The position numbers and the translations under genes are program-made. Source: Brevibacterium linens ATCC 9172 (GTDB lineage: Bacteria > Actinomycetota > Actinomycetes > Actinomycetales > Brevibacteriaceae). Taken from it: DNA of 44,127 nt. Position 1 is the first letter of the stretch; the number at the start of each line of letters is the position of its first letter. The notes under the pieces were generated by a model. It had not been told where the DNA came from. It did no database searches and saw only the letters and a list, made by a program, of their open reading frames with translations. The stretch spans positions 1 through 44,127 of the forward strand of contig NZ_FXYY01000026.1 of the NCBI RefSeq assembly GCF_900169165.1, given 5' to 3'. Of this stretch, positions 33,411 through 41,868 are shown piece after piece.

Positions 33411-36209
33411 GTGACCACAACCGAGAAGAAGCCCCGTCGCCTCGTCATCGTCGAGTCTCCGACGAAGGCGCGAACGATTGTGGGATACCTCGGCGACGGT
33501 TACGACGTCGAGGCCTCCGTCGGTCATATCCGCGACCTGCCCACCCCCTCGGAGCTGCCCGCCGACATGAAGAAGGGGCCGTACGGAAAGTTCGCTGTCG
33601 ACGTCGACAACAACTTCGACCCCTACTATCGGATCGATCCGGGCAAGAAGAAGAAGGTCACCGAACTCAAGCGTCTGCTCAAAGACGCCGACGAACTCTA
33701 TCTGGCAACGGATGAGGACCGCGAGGGAGAGGCCATCGCCTGGCATCTGCTCGAAGTCCTCAAACCGAAGATCCCGGTCAAGCGCATGGTCTTCCACGAG
33801 ATCACGCCTGAGGCGATCGACCGTGCCCTGGAGAACACCCGCGATATCGACACCTCGCTCGTCGACGCGCAGGAGACCCGCCGCATCCTCGACCGCCTCT
33901 ACGGCTACGAGGTCTCACCCGTGCTGTGGCGCAAGATCCGCGCAGGGCTCTCGGCCGGACGCGTCCAGTCCGTGGCCACTCGACTCGTCGTCGAACGCGA
34001 ACGCGAGCGCATGGCCTTCGTGCCCGCCGACTACTGGGACCTCGACATCGACCTCGGTCTGCCGGACGGGACGAACCCGTTCGCCGCGAACCTCACCACC
34101 CTCGACGGGTCGCGGGTGGCCACCGGTCGTGACTTCAACGACAAGGGTGAGCTGAAGAACTCCTCGGCGACGGTCGTCGACCAGGTACGCGCGGAGTCTC
34201 TGGCCACAGAGCTCAACGGCAGTGCGAAGGATGCGCTGACGGTGACCGCGGTCGAGTCGAAGCCGTACTCCCGCCGCCCGGCCGCGCCGTTCACGACCTC
34301 GACCCTGCAGCAGGAGGCCGGACGCAAACTGCGCATGAGCGCTCGTCAGGCGATGCGCACCGCCCAGTCGCTGTACGAGCACGGCTACATCACCTATATG
34401 CGTACCGACTCCTCGGCGCTGTCGGGTCAGGCCATCGCCGCCGCCCGCAAGCAGGTGACCGAACTCTACGGCCCCGAATTCGTTCCGCAGTCACCGCGCC
34501 AGTACGCGAGCAAGCAGAAATCGGCACAGGAGGCCCACGAGGCGATCCGCCCTGCCGGTGACTCCTTCCGCACCCCGGCACAGGTGTCCAAACAGCTCAA
34601 CGGCGATGAGTTCCGCCTCTACGACCTCATCTGGAAGCGCACCGTCGCCAGCCAGATGGCCGATGCGAAGGGCAAGACCGCGACCATCAAGGTCAGTGCA
34701 GCTCTCGCCGATGGTCATGAGGCCGGATTCAGCGCCAGCGGCACCGTCATCACCTTCCGCGGGTTCCTCGCCGCCTATGAAGAGGGCCAGGACGCGTCCC
34801 GCTACGACACGAAGTCCGGGGAGTCGCGGCTGCCGCAGGTCGAAGAGGGCCAGGCGCTGTCGGTCGTCAAGGCCGAAGCCGACGGACACACGACTGCTCC
34901 GCCGCCGCGTTTCACCGAGGCCAGCCTCGTCAAACAGCTCGAGGAGCTCGGCATCGGCCGTCCCTCGACCTATGCGGCGACGATCTCCGTCATCCAGGAC
35001 CGCGGCTATGTGACCACTCGCGGCAACGCACTGGTGCCCAGCTGGTTGGCGTTCTCCGTCGTGCGCCTGCTCGAGGAGCACTTCACCGGACTCGTCGACT
35101 ACGCGTTCACCGCCGACCTCGAATCCGAACTCGACCGGATCGCGATGGGCGAAGAGGACCGCAACGACTGGCTGGCCGGGTTCTACTTCGGCGACAAGGG
35201 TCAGGACCGAGAGGGACTCAAAGCAATCGTCGACGACCTCGGCGATATCGATGCGCGCGAGGTCAACACCGTGGCCATCAGCGAAGGTGTGAACCTGCGG
35301 GTGGGCCGCTACGGTCCCTACCTTGAGGTCGCCTCGGAGAAGGACGGCGAGGACCCGAAGCGGGTCTCCGTCCCCGACGATCTGGCACCCGATGAGCTGA
35401 CAGCGGCGAAGGCGGCCGAACTCATCGAATCCCAGGGCGACGGCGACCGCGAGCTCGGTGTCGACCCGGAGACCGGACACACCATCGTGGCGAAGAATGG
35501 TCGTTTCGGACCCTATGTCTCCGAGGTGCTGCCCGAACCTGCGGAGAAGCCGAAGCGTGGGGCCAAGAAGCCGAAGCCGCGCACCGGTTCCCTGTTCAAG
35601 TCGATGGATCTGAACTCGATCGACCTCGAGACCGCGCTCAAGCTGCTCAGCCTTCCCCGAGTGGTCGGTCAGGACGACGAGGGCACGGACATCACCGCGC
35701 AGAACGGCCGCTACGGACCGTACCTGAAGAAGGGTACGGACTCCCGTTCGCTGACGGATGAGGAGCAGATCTTCAACATCACCCTCGAGGAGGCGCTGAA
35801 GATCTATGCCGAGCCGAAGCAGCGCGGCGGTCGTCGTGCCGCGGCACCGCTGAAGGAACTCGGCGAGGATCCGGAGACGAAGAAGCCCGTCGTCGTCAAG
35901 GACGGCCGTTTCGGGCCGTATGTCACCGATGGTGAGACGAATGCGACTCTGCGCAAGGACGACTCCGTCGAAGCCGTGACCCTCGAACGTGCGGCGACTC
36001 TGCTCGCAGAGAAGCGCGCGAAGGGACCGGCCAAGAAGAAGACGACGCGCAAGGCTCCGGCGAAGAAGGCCCCGGCCAAGAAGACGACGGCGGCCAAGAC
36101 GACTGCTGCGAAGAAGACGACGGCCGCCAAGTCGACGGCATCGAAGTCGACAGGGACGAAGACCACGGCCGCGAAGAAGACGAGCACGGCCAAGCCGAAG
36201 ACTCCCTGA
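33411..36209 (+). CDS. topA: DNA topoisomerase I
   Basis: This 932-residue type IA topoisomerase relaxes negative supercoils. The Toprim domain is at the N-terminus (RLVIVESPTKARTIVGYL, with ATDEDREGEAIAWHL carrying the acidic metal ligands). The active-site Tyr329 lies in GYITYMRTDS. The C-terminal half has four to five repeated topoisomerase C-terminal modules (VGRYGPYLEV, KNGRFGPYVSE, QNGRYGPYLKK, KDGRFGPYVTD) in place of zinc fingers, as in mycobacterial TopA. The final 65 residues are a Lys/Ala/Thr tail (KKKTTRKAPAKKAPAKK and so on) resembling histone H1 tails. GTG 33411 is the start. It is followed by a hairpin terminator. Confidence 0.96.
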   Translation: MTTTEKKPRRLVIVESPTKARTIVGYLGDGYDVEASVGHIRDLPTPSELPADMKKGPYGKFAVDVDNNFDPYYRIDPGKKKKVTELKRLLKDADELYLATDEDREGEAIAWHLLEVLKPKIPVKRMVFHEITPEAIDRALENTRDIDTSLVDAQETRRILDRLYGYEVSPVLWRKIRAGLSAGRVQSVATRLVVERERERMAFVPADYWDLDIDLGLPDGTNPFAANLTTLDGSRVATGRDFNDKGELKNSSATVVDQVRAESLATELNGSAKDALTVTAVESKPYSRRPAAPFTTSTLQQEAGRKLRMSARQAMRTAQSLYEHGYITYMRTDSSALSGQAIAAARKQVTELYGPEFVPQSPRQYASKQKSAQEAHEAIRPAGDSFRTPAQVSKQLNGDEFRLYDLIWKRTVASQMADAKGKTATIKVSAALADGHEAGFSASGTVITFRGFLAAYEEGQDASRYDTKSGESRLPQVEEGQALSVVKAEADGHTTAPPPRFTEASLVKQLEELGIGRPSTYAATISVIQDRGYVTTRGNALVPSWLAFSVVRLLEEHFTGLVDYAFTADLESELDRIAMGEEDRNDWLAGFYFGDKGQDREGLKAIVDDLGDIDAREVNTVAISEGVNLRVGRYGPYLEVASEKDGEDPKRVSVPDDLAPDELTAAKAAELIESQGDGDRELGVDPETGHTIVAKNGRFGPYVSEVLPEPAEKPKRGAKKPKPRTGSLFKSMDLNSIDLETALKLLSLPRVVGQDDEGTDITAQNGRYGPYLKKGTDSRSLTDEEQIFNITLEEALKIYAEPKQRGGRRAAAPLKELGEDPETKKPVVVKDGRFGPYVTDGETNATLRKDDSVEAVTLERAATLLAEKRAKGPAKKKTTRKAPAKKAPAKKTTAAKTTAAKKTTAAKSTASKSTGTKTTAAKKTSTAKPKTP

Positions 36210-36248
36210 GTCGACGGCCGTCGAGCCCGAGGCATTCACCTGTCACTG

Positions 36249-36288
36249 CTTTCGCCACCTGCCTGATGGTCTGGGCCGGTGGCGAAAG
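36249..36288 (+). terminator. Intrinsic terminator after topA
   Basis: CTTTCGCCACC (36249-36259) pairs with GGTGGCGAAAG (36278-36288) around an 18-base loop and is followed by TCGTTTCTTCTC, a T-rich run. It is 40 bases past the topA stop. Confidence 0.75.
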
Positions 36289-36400
36289 TCGTTTCTTCTC
36301 CCGTGGCCTGTGATACCCCGTGGCCGGTGATTGTTGGGTCGACACCGGTCACGTACTCCAGTGCTTCTGGGACGAGGTCAGCAGTGCCTCAGGGACGAGG

Positions 36401-36895
36401 TCAGCCGCGCGATGACTCCGCGAAGTCGGTGAGCGCCTGGCCGTCGAGGCGATAGGTCTCCCACTCGTTCTGCGGCTTCGCTCCCAGCGATTCGTAGAAA
36501 CCGATCGACGGTGTGTTCCATTTGAGCACGCACCATTCGAGCCGAGTCAGTCCACGCTCCTGGCAGATCTGCGCCAGCCGACCGAGCAGCGCCTTCCCGG
36601 CTCCCGAACCGCGATGGTCGGGCGCGACGAAGAGGTCCTCGAGCCAGATGCCGTTCCTGCCCGTCCAGGTGGAGAACGAATGGAACCAGATCGCAATGCC
36701 GATGACGTCGCCGTCCGCCTCGGCCACGAGACCGAACGTGTTCGCGTGCCCATCGTCGGGGAACATCACTGCCGCGAAGTCCGCCTCGGTGGCCTCGACC
36801 GCGTCCGGTTCCTTCTCGTAGACGGCCAGTGCGTGGACGAGGCGCAGGATGTCGGGCAGGTCGGTCGGCTCTGCTTCACGTATGGTGACGGTCAT
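36401..36895 (-). CDS. GNAT-family acetyltransferase (SSAT-like)
   Basis: This is a 164-residue protein (MTVTIREAEPTDLPDILRLV). It carries the acetyl-CoA loop VAPDHRGSGAGKALLGRLA and the SSAT-type end LEWCVLKWNTPSIGFYESLG, with FHSFSTWTGRNGIWLEDLFV before it. These match polyamine/thialysine N-acetyltransferases. The gene lies 9 bases after the lipoate-ligase-like gene on the same strand, and the two are probably co-transcribed. Substrate unproven. Confidence 0.88.
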   Translation of the reverse strand: MTVTIREAEPTDLPDILRLVHALAVYEKEPDAVEATEADFAAVMFPDDGHANTFGLVAEADGDVIGIAIWFHSFSTWTGRNGIWLEDLFVAPDHRGSGAGKALLGRLAQICQERGLTRLEWCVLKWNTPSIGFYESLGAKPQNEWETYRLDGQALTDFAESSRG

Positions 36896-36904
36896 GGTGT
36901 GTCC

Positions 36905-37639
36905 TCAGAGTCGGTGTTTGTCCGCGTGGGCGGCCACCTCGGCCAGCTCCTCGGCGGTGGGGGACAGGGGCGTATGCGGATTCGCGTCGGAATAGTAGGC
37001 GGCGAACGCCTCGGCGACAGAATCGATCGTCACCTCGGGGTGGATCTCGCTGATCGATCCGCCCGTGGACGGATCCCAATCGATGCCGAGGGCGGCTTCG
37101 ACGTCGGTGAGGACGGCGCGGATCGGATTCGGGTCCTCGACGACGACGGACGACGAGAACAGCCACGCCCCGGAGACCACCCGCTGCGCGGTGCCGATCG
37201 CTTTGATCCGCCCGGCCACGTTGACGCTGTGCTCACCCGGACAGTATTCGCCGGGAATCTCGCCGAGGCGGGCATCGATGCCCAGCCTCCGCAGCACCTC
37301 GACATAGTCCTGGCCGAAACCGGCGAACCGGGCATTGGTGTTCGTGATGAATGAATCACTCGGTTCGATGTGATCGATGACCAGAGATCCCGGGTGGTAG
37401 GCAGCCGCACGCCCGCCGAGGCTGCGCAGTGCAGGCGTGAAGCCGTGGTCCCGGGCCGCTTCGACGGCGGTGGCGAAACCGGGCAGGAAACGATCCCGAG
37501 CACCGAACGCCAGGGTCGGGGCCGGTCGGTACATCCGCAGAGTCGCCCCGCGACGTCCGGCCTTGACCGAATCGAGAAGGACGCGGGCGAATGCGAGTTC
37601 CTCCACCGGGCCCAAGCCGTCTGCGGCCACCGTGGTCAT
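36905..37639 (-). CDS. Lipoate-protein ligase A-like protein
   Basis: This is a 244-residue protein of the BPL/LplA fold. Visible features are LRMYRPAPTLAFGARDR, a glycine-rich RSLGGRAAAYHPGSL region corresponding to the RRxSGGGAVxH box, and RIKAIGTAQRVVSGAWL, where the Lys matches the conserved catalytic lysine. I take ATG 37639; a GTG eight codons earlier is also open and neither has a strong ribosome site. Relatives attach lipoate or octanoate to acyl-carrier domains; the altered glycine box leaves the substrate open. It is divergent from the thymidylate kinase gene and followed by the GNAT gene. Confidence 0.78.
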   Translation of the reverse strand: MTTVAADGLGPVEELAFARVLLDSVKAGRRGATLRMYRPAPTLAFGARDRFLPGFATAVEAARDHGFTPALRSLGGRAAAYHPGSLVIDHIEPSDSFITNTNARFAGFGQDYVEVLRRLGIDARLGEIPGEYCPGEHSVNVAGRIKAIGTAQRVVSGAWLFSSSVVVEDPNPIRAVLTDVEAALGIDWDPSTGGSISEIHPEVTIDSVAEAFAAYYSDANPHTPLSPTAEELAEVAAHADKHRL

Positions 37640-37769
37640 CGCCTGTGAGTCTGTGTGCACGAGTTCAAGAGTAGAGGATCGGCAGACGTCGGTCCGGTTC
37701 GGGTTGTCGCAGATCGCACTCGTTTCCAAGAGATATGTCAGTTCGGGCAGATAGTGTAGGGGTGTGAGC

Positions 37770-40670
37770 ATGTTGACGACTACAGGACACCGACTGCCCG
37801 GAGCCCCCGGCCGCCTGGTCACCGAGACCGCCGCCTGGGGTGCCCTGATCGTTCTTGTCGCGATCAGCTACGTCGTGGCAGGAACCAGCGGCCTCGTCGC
37901 GACGGTGGGCGGACGCGCGTACACCGCTATGGGAGAGTCGCTGAGCGCCGGAGGCTTCGACAACCAGATGGGCAGTCTGTCGCTGCTCATCGTCTTCACC
38001 CTCTCCTGCGCCGGCCTCTTCATCCCCGCCAAGGTGTTCGCCTCCCGACCTCCGGCGGTGCGCAAGACCGCTCTGTCGATCTCAGCGATCGTCGAAGCCG
38101 CCATCCTCGTCGTCCTCAGCCTCGCTCCCAGTGCCTGGCTGACCTGGGTCGCGGCCCTGTTCCTCGGCGCCGTGGTGGGCCTGCTCATGAGCATCAATCC
38201 CTTCAGACACGAGAAGCCATGGCGCCGTGTCGGCATTCCCGCGGCCGTCCTCGTGTTCGTCTCCTGCGCTTTCCAGATCCTCGGCGGCTCCGCTGCGGGA
38301 ACCCAGGCGCTCGGATGGGTGTCACTGCTGGTGGGCATCGGCATGGCCGCCGGTTCCGTGATCATCTTCCTCACCCCCGAACGCGCCCTGCACGCGGAGT
38401 CCGCGACGACCGGGCAGTTCCCCGAACTCAAAGCCCGGGTGGCCCGCCCCGCCGAATCGATTTCGAATCCGTGGGTGTGCATCGGCCTCTTCGCCGTCCT
38501 CGGCGCCACCTTCATGCTCGCTCAGCCGACTGCGATCGGCCACGGCTACGGTCAGGCCGGTTTCGCGGTCATCATCGCCTGCTGCCTCGTCGGCTGGGCC
38601 ATCGGATTCGAGATGGGGCCGACCTTCGCTCCCGGAATGTCCCGTCCGCGCGTGTCCACTTTCGCTCTGCTCGTCTCCGGTGTGCTGCTGTTGGCCACCG
38701 GCAGCATCAACGAGCTCTCCGGCAAGGTCGTTCTCTCGGCGGCGATCGCGTTCCTCGTCGGCATCGGCGTGCGCGCTCAGCCCTATGACTTCTCCCGCCG
38801 CTACGGTGCCGTCGCCGGTGCCGGCCTGGCCTTGGTGATCAACGCACTCGACCTCGGCGGCACGGTCGAAGTCGGCTCGAGCCCCGACTGGGTGCTGGCG
38901 CCCAGCGACGTCGCATTCATCGTCTTCGGCATCGCCGCTCTCATCGCCGGAATCATCGGACTCTTCACCTTCGACCCGCACAGACTGCAGGGTCTGTCCG
39001 TCGACATCGTCCACGGATTCCGTCCGCCCAGCCAGCCGGAGACCGCGTCCGGCGGCCTCGGGAACTCCGCCGAACGCCTCGGCGCCGGGTTCTTCATCGC
39101 CATCGAGGGCGGAGACGGTTCGGGCAAATCCACGCAGATCAAACGCATATCCGCTGCCCTGGCCGATGACGGTTATCACGTGGAGTCCACGCGCGAACCC
39201 GGCGGCACCGAACTGGGCACGAAGATCCGCTCCGTCCTCTTCGACTCGGATCCGCCGAGCCCGCGCACCGAAGCCCTGCTCTTCGCCGCCGACCGTGCCC
39301 ACCATGTGGCGTCCCTGGTCGACCCCAGCCTCGATGCCGGAAACATCGTCATCACCGACCGGTACATCGATTCGACGATCGCCTACCAGTCGGCCGGCCG
39401 CAGCTTCGACGAGAAGACGATCCTCGCACTGAGTCGGTGGGCCACCCAGGGGCTCGTGCCGAACCTGACGATCGTCCTCGACATCGAACCCGAAGTCGCG
39501 GCCGAGCGGATGGGCAAACGCGGCGACAGCAACTACCTCGACCAGGAGAACCAGCAGTTCCATCAGCGCGTGCGCCAGACCTACCTGTCCCGTGCGCATA
39601 AAGAACTCGACCGGTATGTCGTCCTCGACGCTTCGGTCGACGCCGATGAGCTCACCGAACAGATCCTCGCAGCCATCCGCGCCAGGCTTCCGCAGACGCT
39701 GGTCAAACGCGATACCGGCACCGAGGCGGCCCCCGCCTCGACGTCGATCGCTGAGGCCGACAGCGGTCCGGAACGCAGTTCCGTGCCGATCGCTGCCGTG
39801 GCCGCCGGCACCGCGGACGAAGGTGATCCGGCGGAGGCCGACGACGTGGCCGCCGACGCGGACTCCGGTGAGAGCTCCTCAGACGTGAACGGTGAGAGCG
39901 AGTCCGACGACACCGCCGCCGACGGCAACGACGAAGCAGACGAAACAGTCGCAGACGACAGCGACACCGACGAAAACGACACGAGCGGCGATGACGCGGT
40001 GCACGAACGGGGACCCCGTTTCGTTCCCGCCTCCGGCGACCGGTTCGTTCCCTCTGCCGTCACCGACGCCGATGCCGAGATCTCCGGCGCCGTTCCCACC
40101 GAACGCGTGGACCTCGGAGCGGATCTGCGGGACGACCCGACCGCCTCGGCGAGTGAGGAATCGACCGGTGCTTCCAATTCTCCGGCACCCACGGGTGAGG
40201 CCGCGGATCGGGAATCGGAGAATGACGAAAAGGAGCTCCCGACTTTCCTTGAACAGAAGGGTGCGCGCCGATCCGACGAAGATGAGGCGACTACGGTGCT
40301 GCCGGCCCACGGGAGCACGTCCGAGGCGATCATCGACGACAGCGACGATGCCGACGGAGTGCCGACGGACCGAATCGCCACGGACGACGAAGCGGAGACC
40401 CGGATCGTCAACCGTGTCGATCCCGACGAGGCCGAAACCCGTGTGGTCCACCGTCCCGAACCGGCGGTGGAGACCGAATCGGATGACGCGGCCGATGACT
40501 CGGCCGCTGCCGGGGACGCGGAGACCACGGTTCTGCCAGCCCGCACCGCCCGCGAGATGAGCCGTGAACGACTGCAGGCTCAGGCCGAGATCGAACGGCA
40601 GGCTCGGGAGCGTTTGCGCCGGCAGCGCGAACGCAGTAACCGTCGCTTCACCAACCGGGAGGATTCCTGA
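37770..40670 (+). CDS. tmk: Membrane-domain/thymidylate kinase fusion with long acidic tail
   Basis: This is a 966-residue protein. I take ATG 37770 because AGGGG lies 9 bases upstream; GTG 37764 in frame is too close to it. Residues about 15-420 form roughly a dozen transmembrane segments of an MFS-like domain. Residues about 440-640 are a complete dTMP kinase: P-loop EGGDGSGKST, REPGGTELGTKIR, the DRYIDSTIAYQSAGR motif and lid KRGDSNYLDQE. The remaining 325 residues are disordered, rich in Asp/Glu/Ala/Ser, with repeated T-[RT]-V-[LV]-type blocks (ATTVLPAHG, ETRIVNR, ETRVVHR, ETTVLPAR) and a basic end (RERLRRQRERSNRRF). Membrane-fused tmk is known in streptomycetes; the tail is distinctive. 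holB follows at once. Confidence 0.9.
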   Translation: MLTTTGHRLPGAPGRLVTETAAWGALIVLVAISYVVAGTSGLVATVGGRAYTAMGESLSAGGFDNQMGSLSLLIVFTLSCAGLFIPAKVFASRPPAVRKTALSISAIVEAAILVVLSLAPSAWLTWVAALFLGAVVGLLMSINPFRHEKPWRRVGIPAAVLVFVSCAFQILGGSAAGTQALGWVSLLVGIGMAAGSVIIFLTPERALHAESATTGQFPELKARVARPAESISNPWVCIGLFAVLGATFMLAQPTAIGHGYGQAGFAVIIACCLVGWAIGFEMGPTFAPGMSRPRVSTFALLVSGVLLLATGSINELSGKVVLSAAIAFLVGIGVRAQPYDFSRRYGAVAGAGLALVINALDLGGTVEVGSSPDWVLAPSDVAFIVFGIAALIAGIIGLFTFDPHRLQGLSVDIVHGFRPPSQPETASGGLGNSAERLGAGFFIAIEGGDGSGKSTQIKRISAALADDGYHVESTREPGGTELGTKIRSVLFDSDPPSPRTEALLFAADRAHHVASLVDPSLDAGNIVITDRYIDSTIAYQSAGRSFDEKTILALSRWATQGLVPNLTIVLDIEPEVAAERMGKRGDSNYLDQENQQFHQRVRQTYLSRAHKELDRYVVLDASVDADELTEQILAAIRARLPQTLVKRDTGTEAAPASTSIAEADSGPERSSVPIAAVAAGTADEGDPAEADDVAADADSGESSSDVNGESESDDTAADGNDEADETVADDSDTDENDTSGDDAVHERGPRFVPASGDRFVPSAVTDADAEISGAVPTERVDLGADLRDDPTASASEESTGASNSPAPTGEAADRESENDEKELPTFLEQKGARRSDEDEATTVLPAHGSTSEAIIDDSDDADGVPTDRIATDDEAETRIVNRVDPDEAETRVVHRPEPAVETESDDAADDSAAAGDAETTVLPARTAREMSRERLQAQAEIERQARERLRRQRERSNRRFTNREDS

Positions 40671-40671
40671 A

Positions 40672-41829
40672 GTGAGCGTCTTCGACGAACTCGTCGGCCA
40701 GGATGACGTCATCACCCAGCTCGGCTATGCGCTCGACAACCCGGCGGCGATGACCCATGCGTGGCTGTTCACCGGACCGCCCGGGTCGGGCCGATCGAAT
40801 GCGGCACGCGCCTTCGCCGCCGCGCTCATCTCCGGGGGCACTGAATCGAATGACGTGACCGCCCGAGTGCTGTCGGGTCATCACGAGTCCCTGACGATCA
40901 TGTCGACGCAGAAATCGGTCATATCGATCGAAGAGGTCCGTGAACTCGTGTCCAAGGCACAGGCGTCGCCCGTGAACTCGAAATGGCGCGTCGTCATCAT
41001 CGAAGATGCCGACCGGATGATGGAACGCACCGCGAACGTGCTGCTCAAAGCCATCGAAGAGCCGCCTCCGGGAACCGTGTGGCTGCTGTGCGCGCCGAGT
41101 CCGATCGATGTGCTCACCACCATTCGGTCGCGGTGTCGTCCTGTGCGACTGCGCATCCCCTCTCGGGATGCCGTGGCACAGCTGCTGATGCAGCGCGACA
41201 ACGTCTCGGAAGATCGCGCACAATGGGCTGCCGCAGTGGCCCAGAACCACATCGGGCGCGCGAAATACCTCGCACTCAACGAATCGGCTGATGCCGAACG
41301 TAAACAGATTCTCGCGATCCCCGGCAAACTCACCTCCGTGGGGGCGACGATCCGTTTGGCCGGCCGCATCGTCGACAACGCTGCCGAAACCGCGAAGTCA
41401 CGAGTCGAAGAGCGCAACGCTGCCGAGCGGACTCAGCTGCTGACCACCTTGGGTGTCGAAGGGGAGAAGACGATTCCGCCGTCGGCCAGAGCGCAGATCA
41501 GGAAGCTCGAGGAGGAGCAGAAGCGCCGCTCGGTGCGGGCCCGCAACGATGAGCTCGACCGGATCTTCCTCGAGCTGATGAGCCTCTACCGCGACATCCT
41601 CATGTACCAGTTGGGGATCCGAGACGGATGGATCAATGCCGGCGAAATCGATCTCATCTCCGAACAGGCGAACCGGGACGGGCCCGATACCACGCTGCTG
41701 CGCATCGATGCGATCACCGAGGCCCGGCAGCGCCTGCAGACGAACATGTCGCCCGTGCTCATCGTCGAAGCAGCCTTCGTGCTGCTGTCGAACCCCTGGC
41801 TGCAAGAGGACCGCACGGGCGCACTCTGA
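40672..41829 (+). CDS. holB: DNA polymerase III delta' subunit
   Basis: This is a 385-residue clamp-loader subunit. GTG 40672 has GGAGG 9 bases upstream and begins 1 base after the tmk stop. The AAA+ domain shows GPPGSGRS (35-42) with Arg in place of the P-loop Lys, as in delta' subunits, VVIIEDADRMMERTANVLLK and the SRC motif TTIRSRCRPVRL supplying the arginine finger. Between helix ARAFAAALI and VRELVSKA, the four zinc-binding cysteines found in most delta'/tau proteins are missing (only GGTESNDVTARVLSGHHESL there). The C-terminal collar domain is helical (IRKLEEEQKRRSVRARNDEL). The arrangement tmk-holB is conserved in bacteria. Confidence 0.93.
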   Translation: MSVFDELVGQDDVITQLGYALDNPAAMTHAWLFTGPPGSGRSNAARAFAAALISGGTESNDVTARVLSGHHESLTIMSTQKSVISIEEVRELVSKAQASPVNSKWRVVIIEDADRMMERTANVLLKAIEEPPPGTVWLLCAPSPIDVLTTIRSRCRPVRLRIPSRDAVAQLLMQRDNVSEDRAQWAAAVAQNHIGRAKYLALNESADAERKQILAIPGKLTSVGATIRLAGRIVDNAAETAKSRVEERNAAERTQLLTTLGVEGEKTIPPSARAQIRKLEEEQKRRSVRARNDELDRIFLELMSLYRDILMYQLGIRDGWINAGEIDLISEQANRDGPDTTLLRIDAITEARQRLQTNMSPVLIVEAAFVLLSNPWLQEDRTGAL

Positions 41830-41868
41830 TCGCCGACGTTCGCCGGTGCTGGGGGAGTGATTGGGCTT

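Noticed and set aside
34491..36239. A 582-codon open frame opposite topA
   Set aside because: It is the shadow of the topoisomerase repeats and lysine-rich tail, giving Leu/Arg-rich nonsense.
36369..36405. 14-base direct repeat GGGACGAGGTCAGC, two copies 23 bases apart
   Set aside because: Two copies only, running into the end of the GNAT gene; could be a minor duplication and nothing else supports a function.
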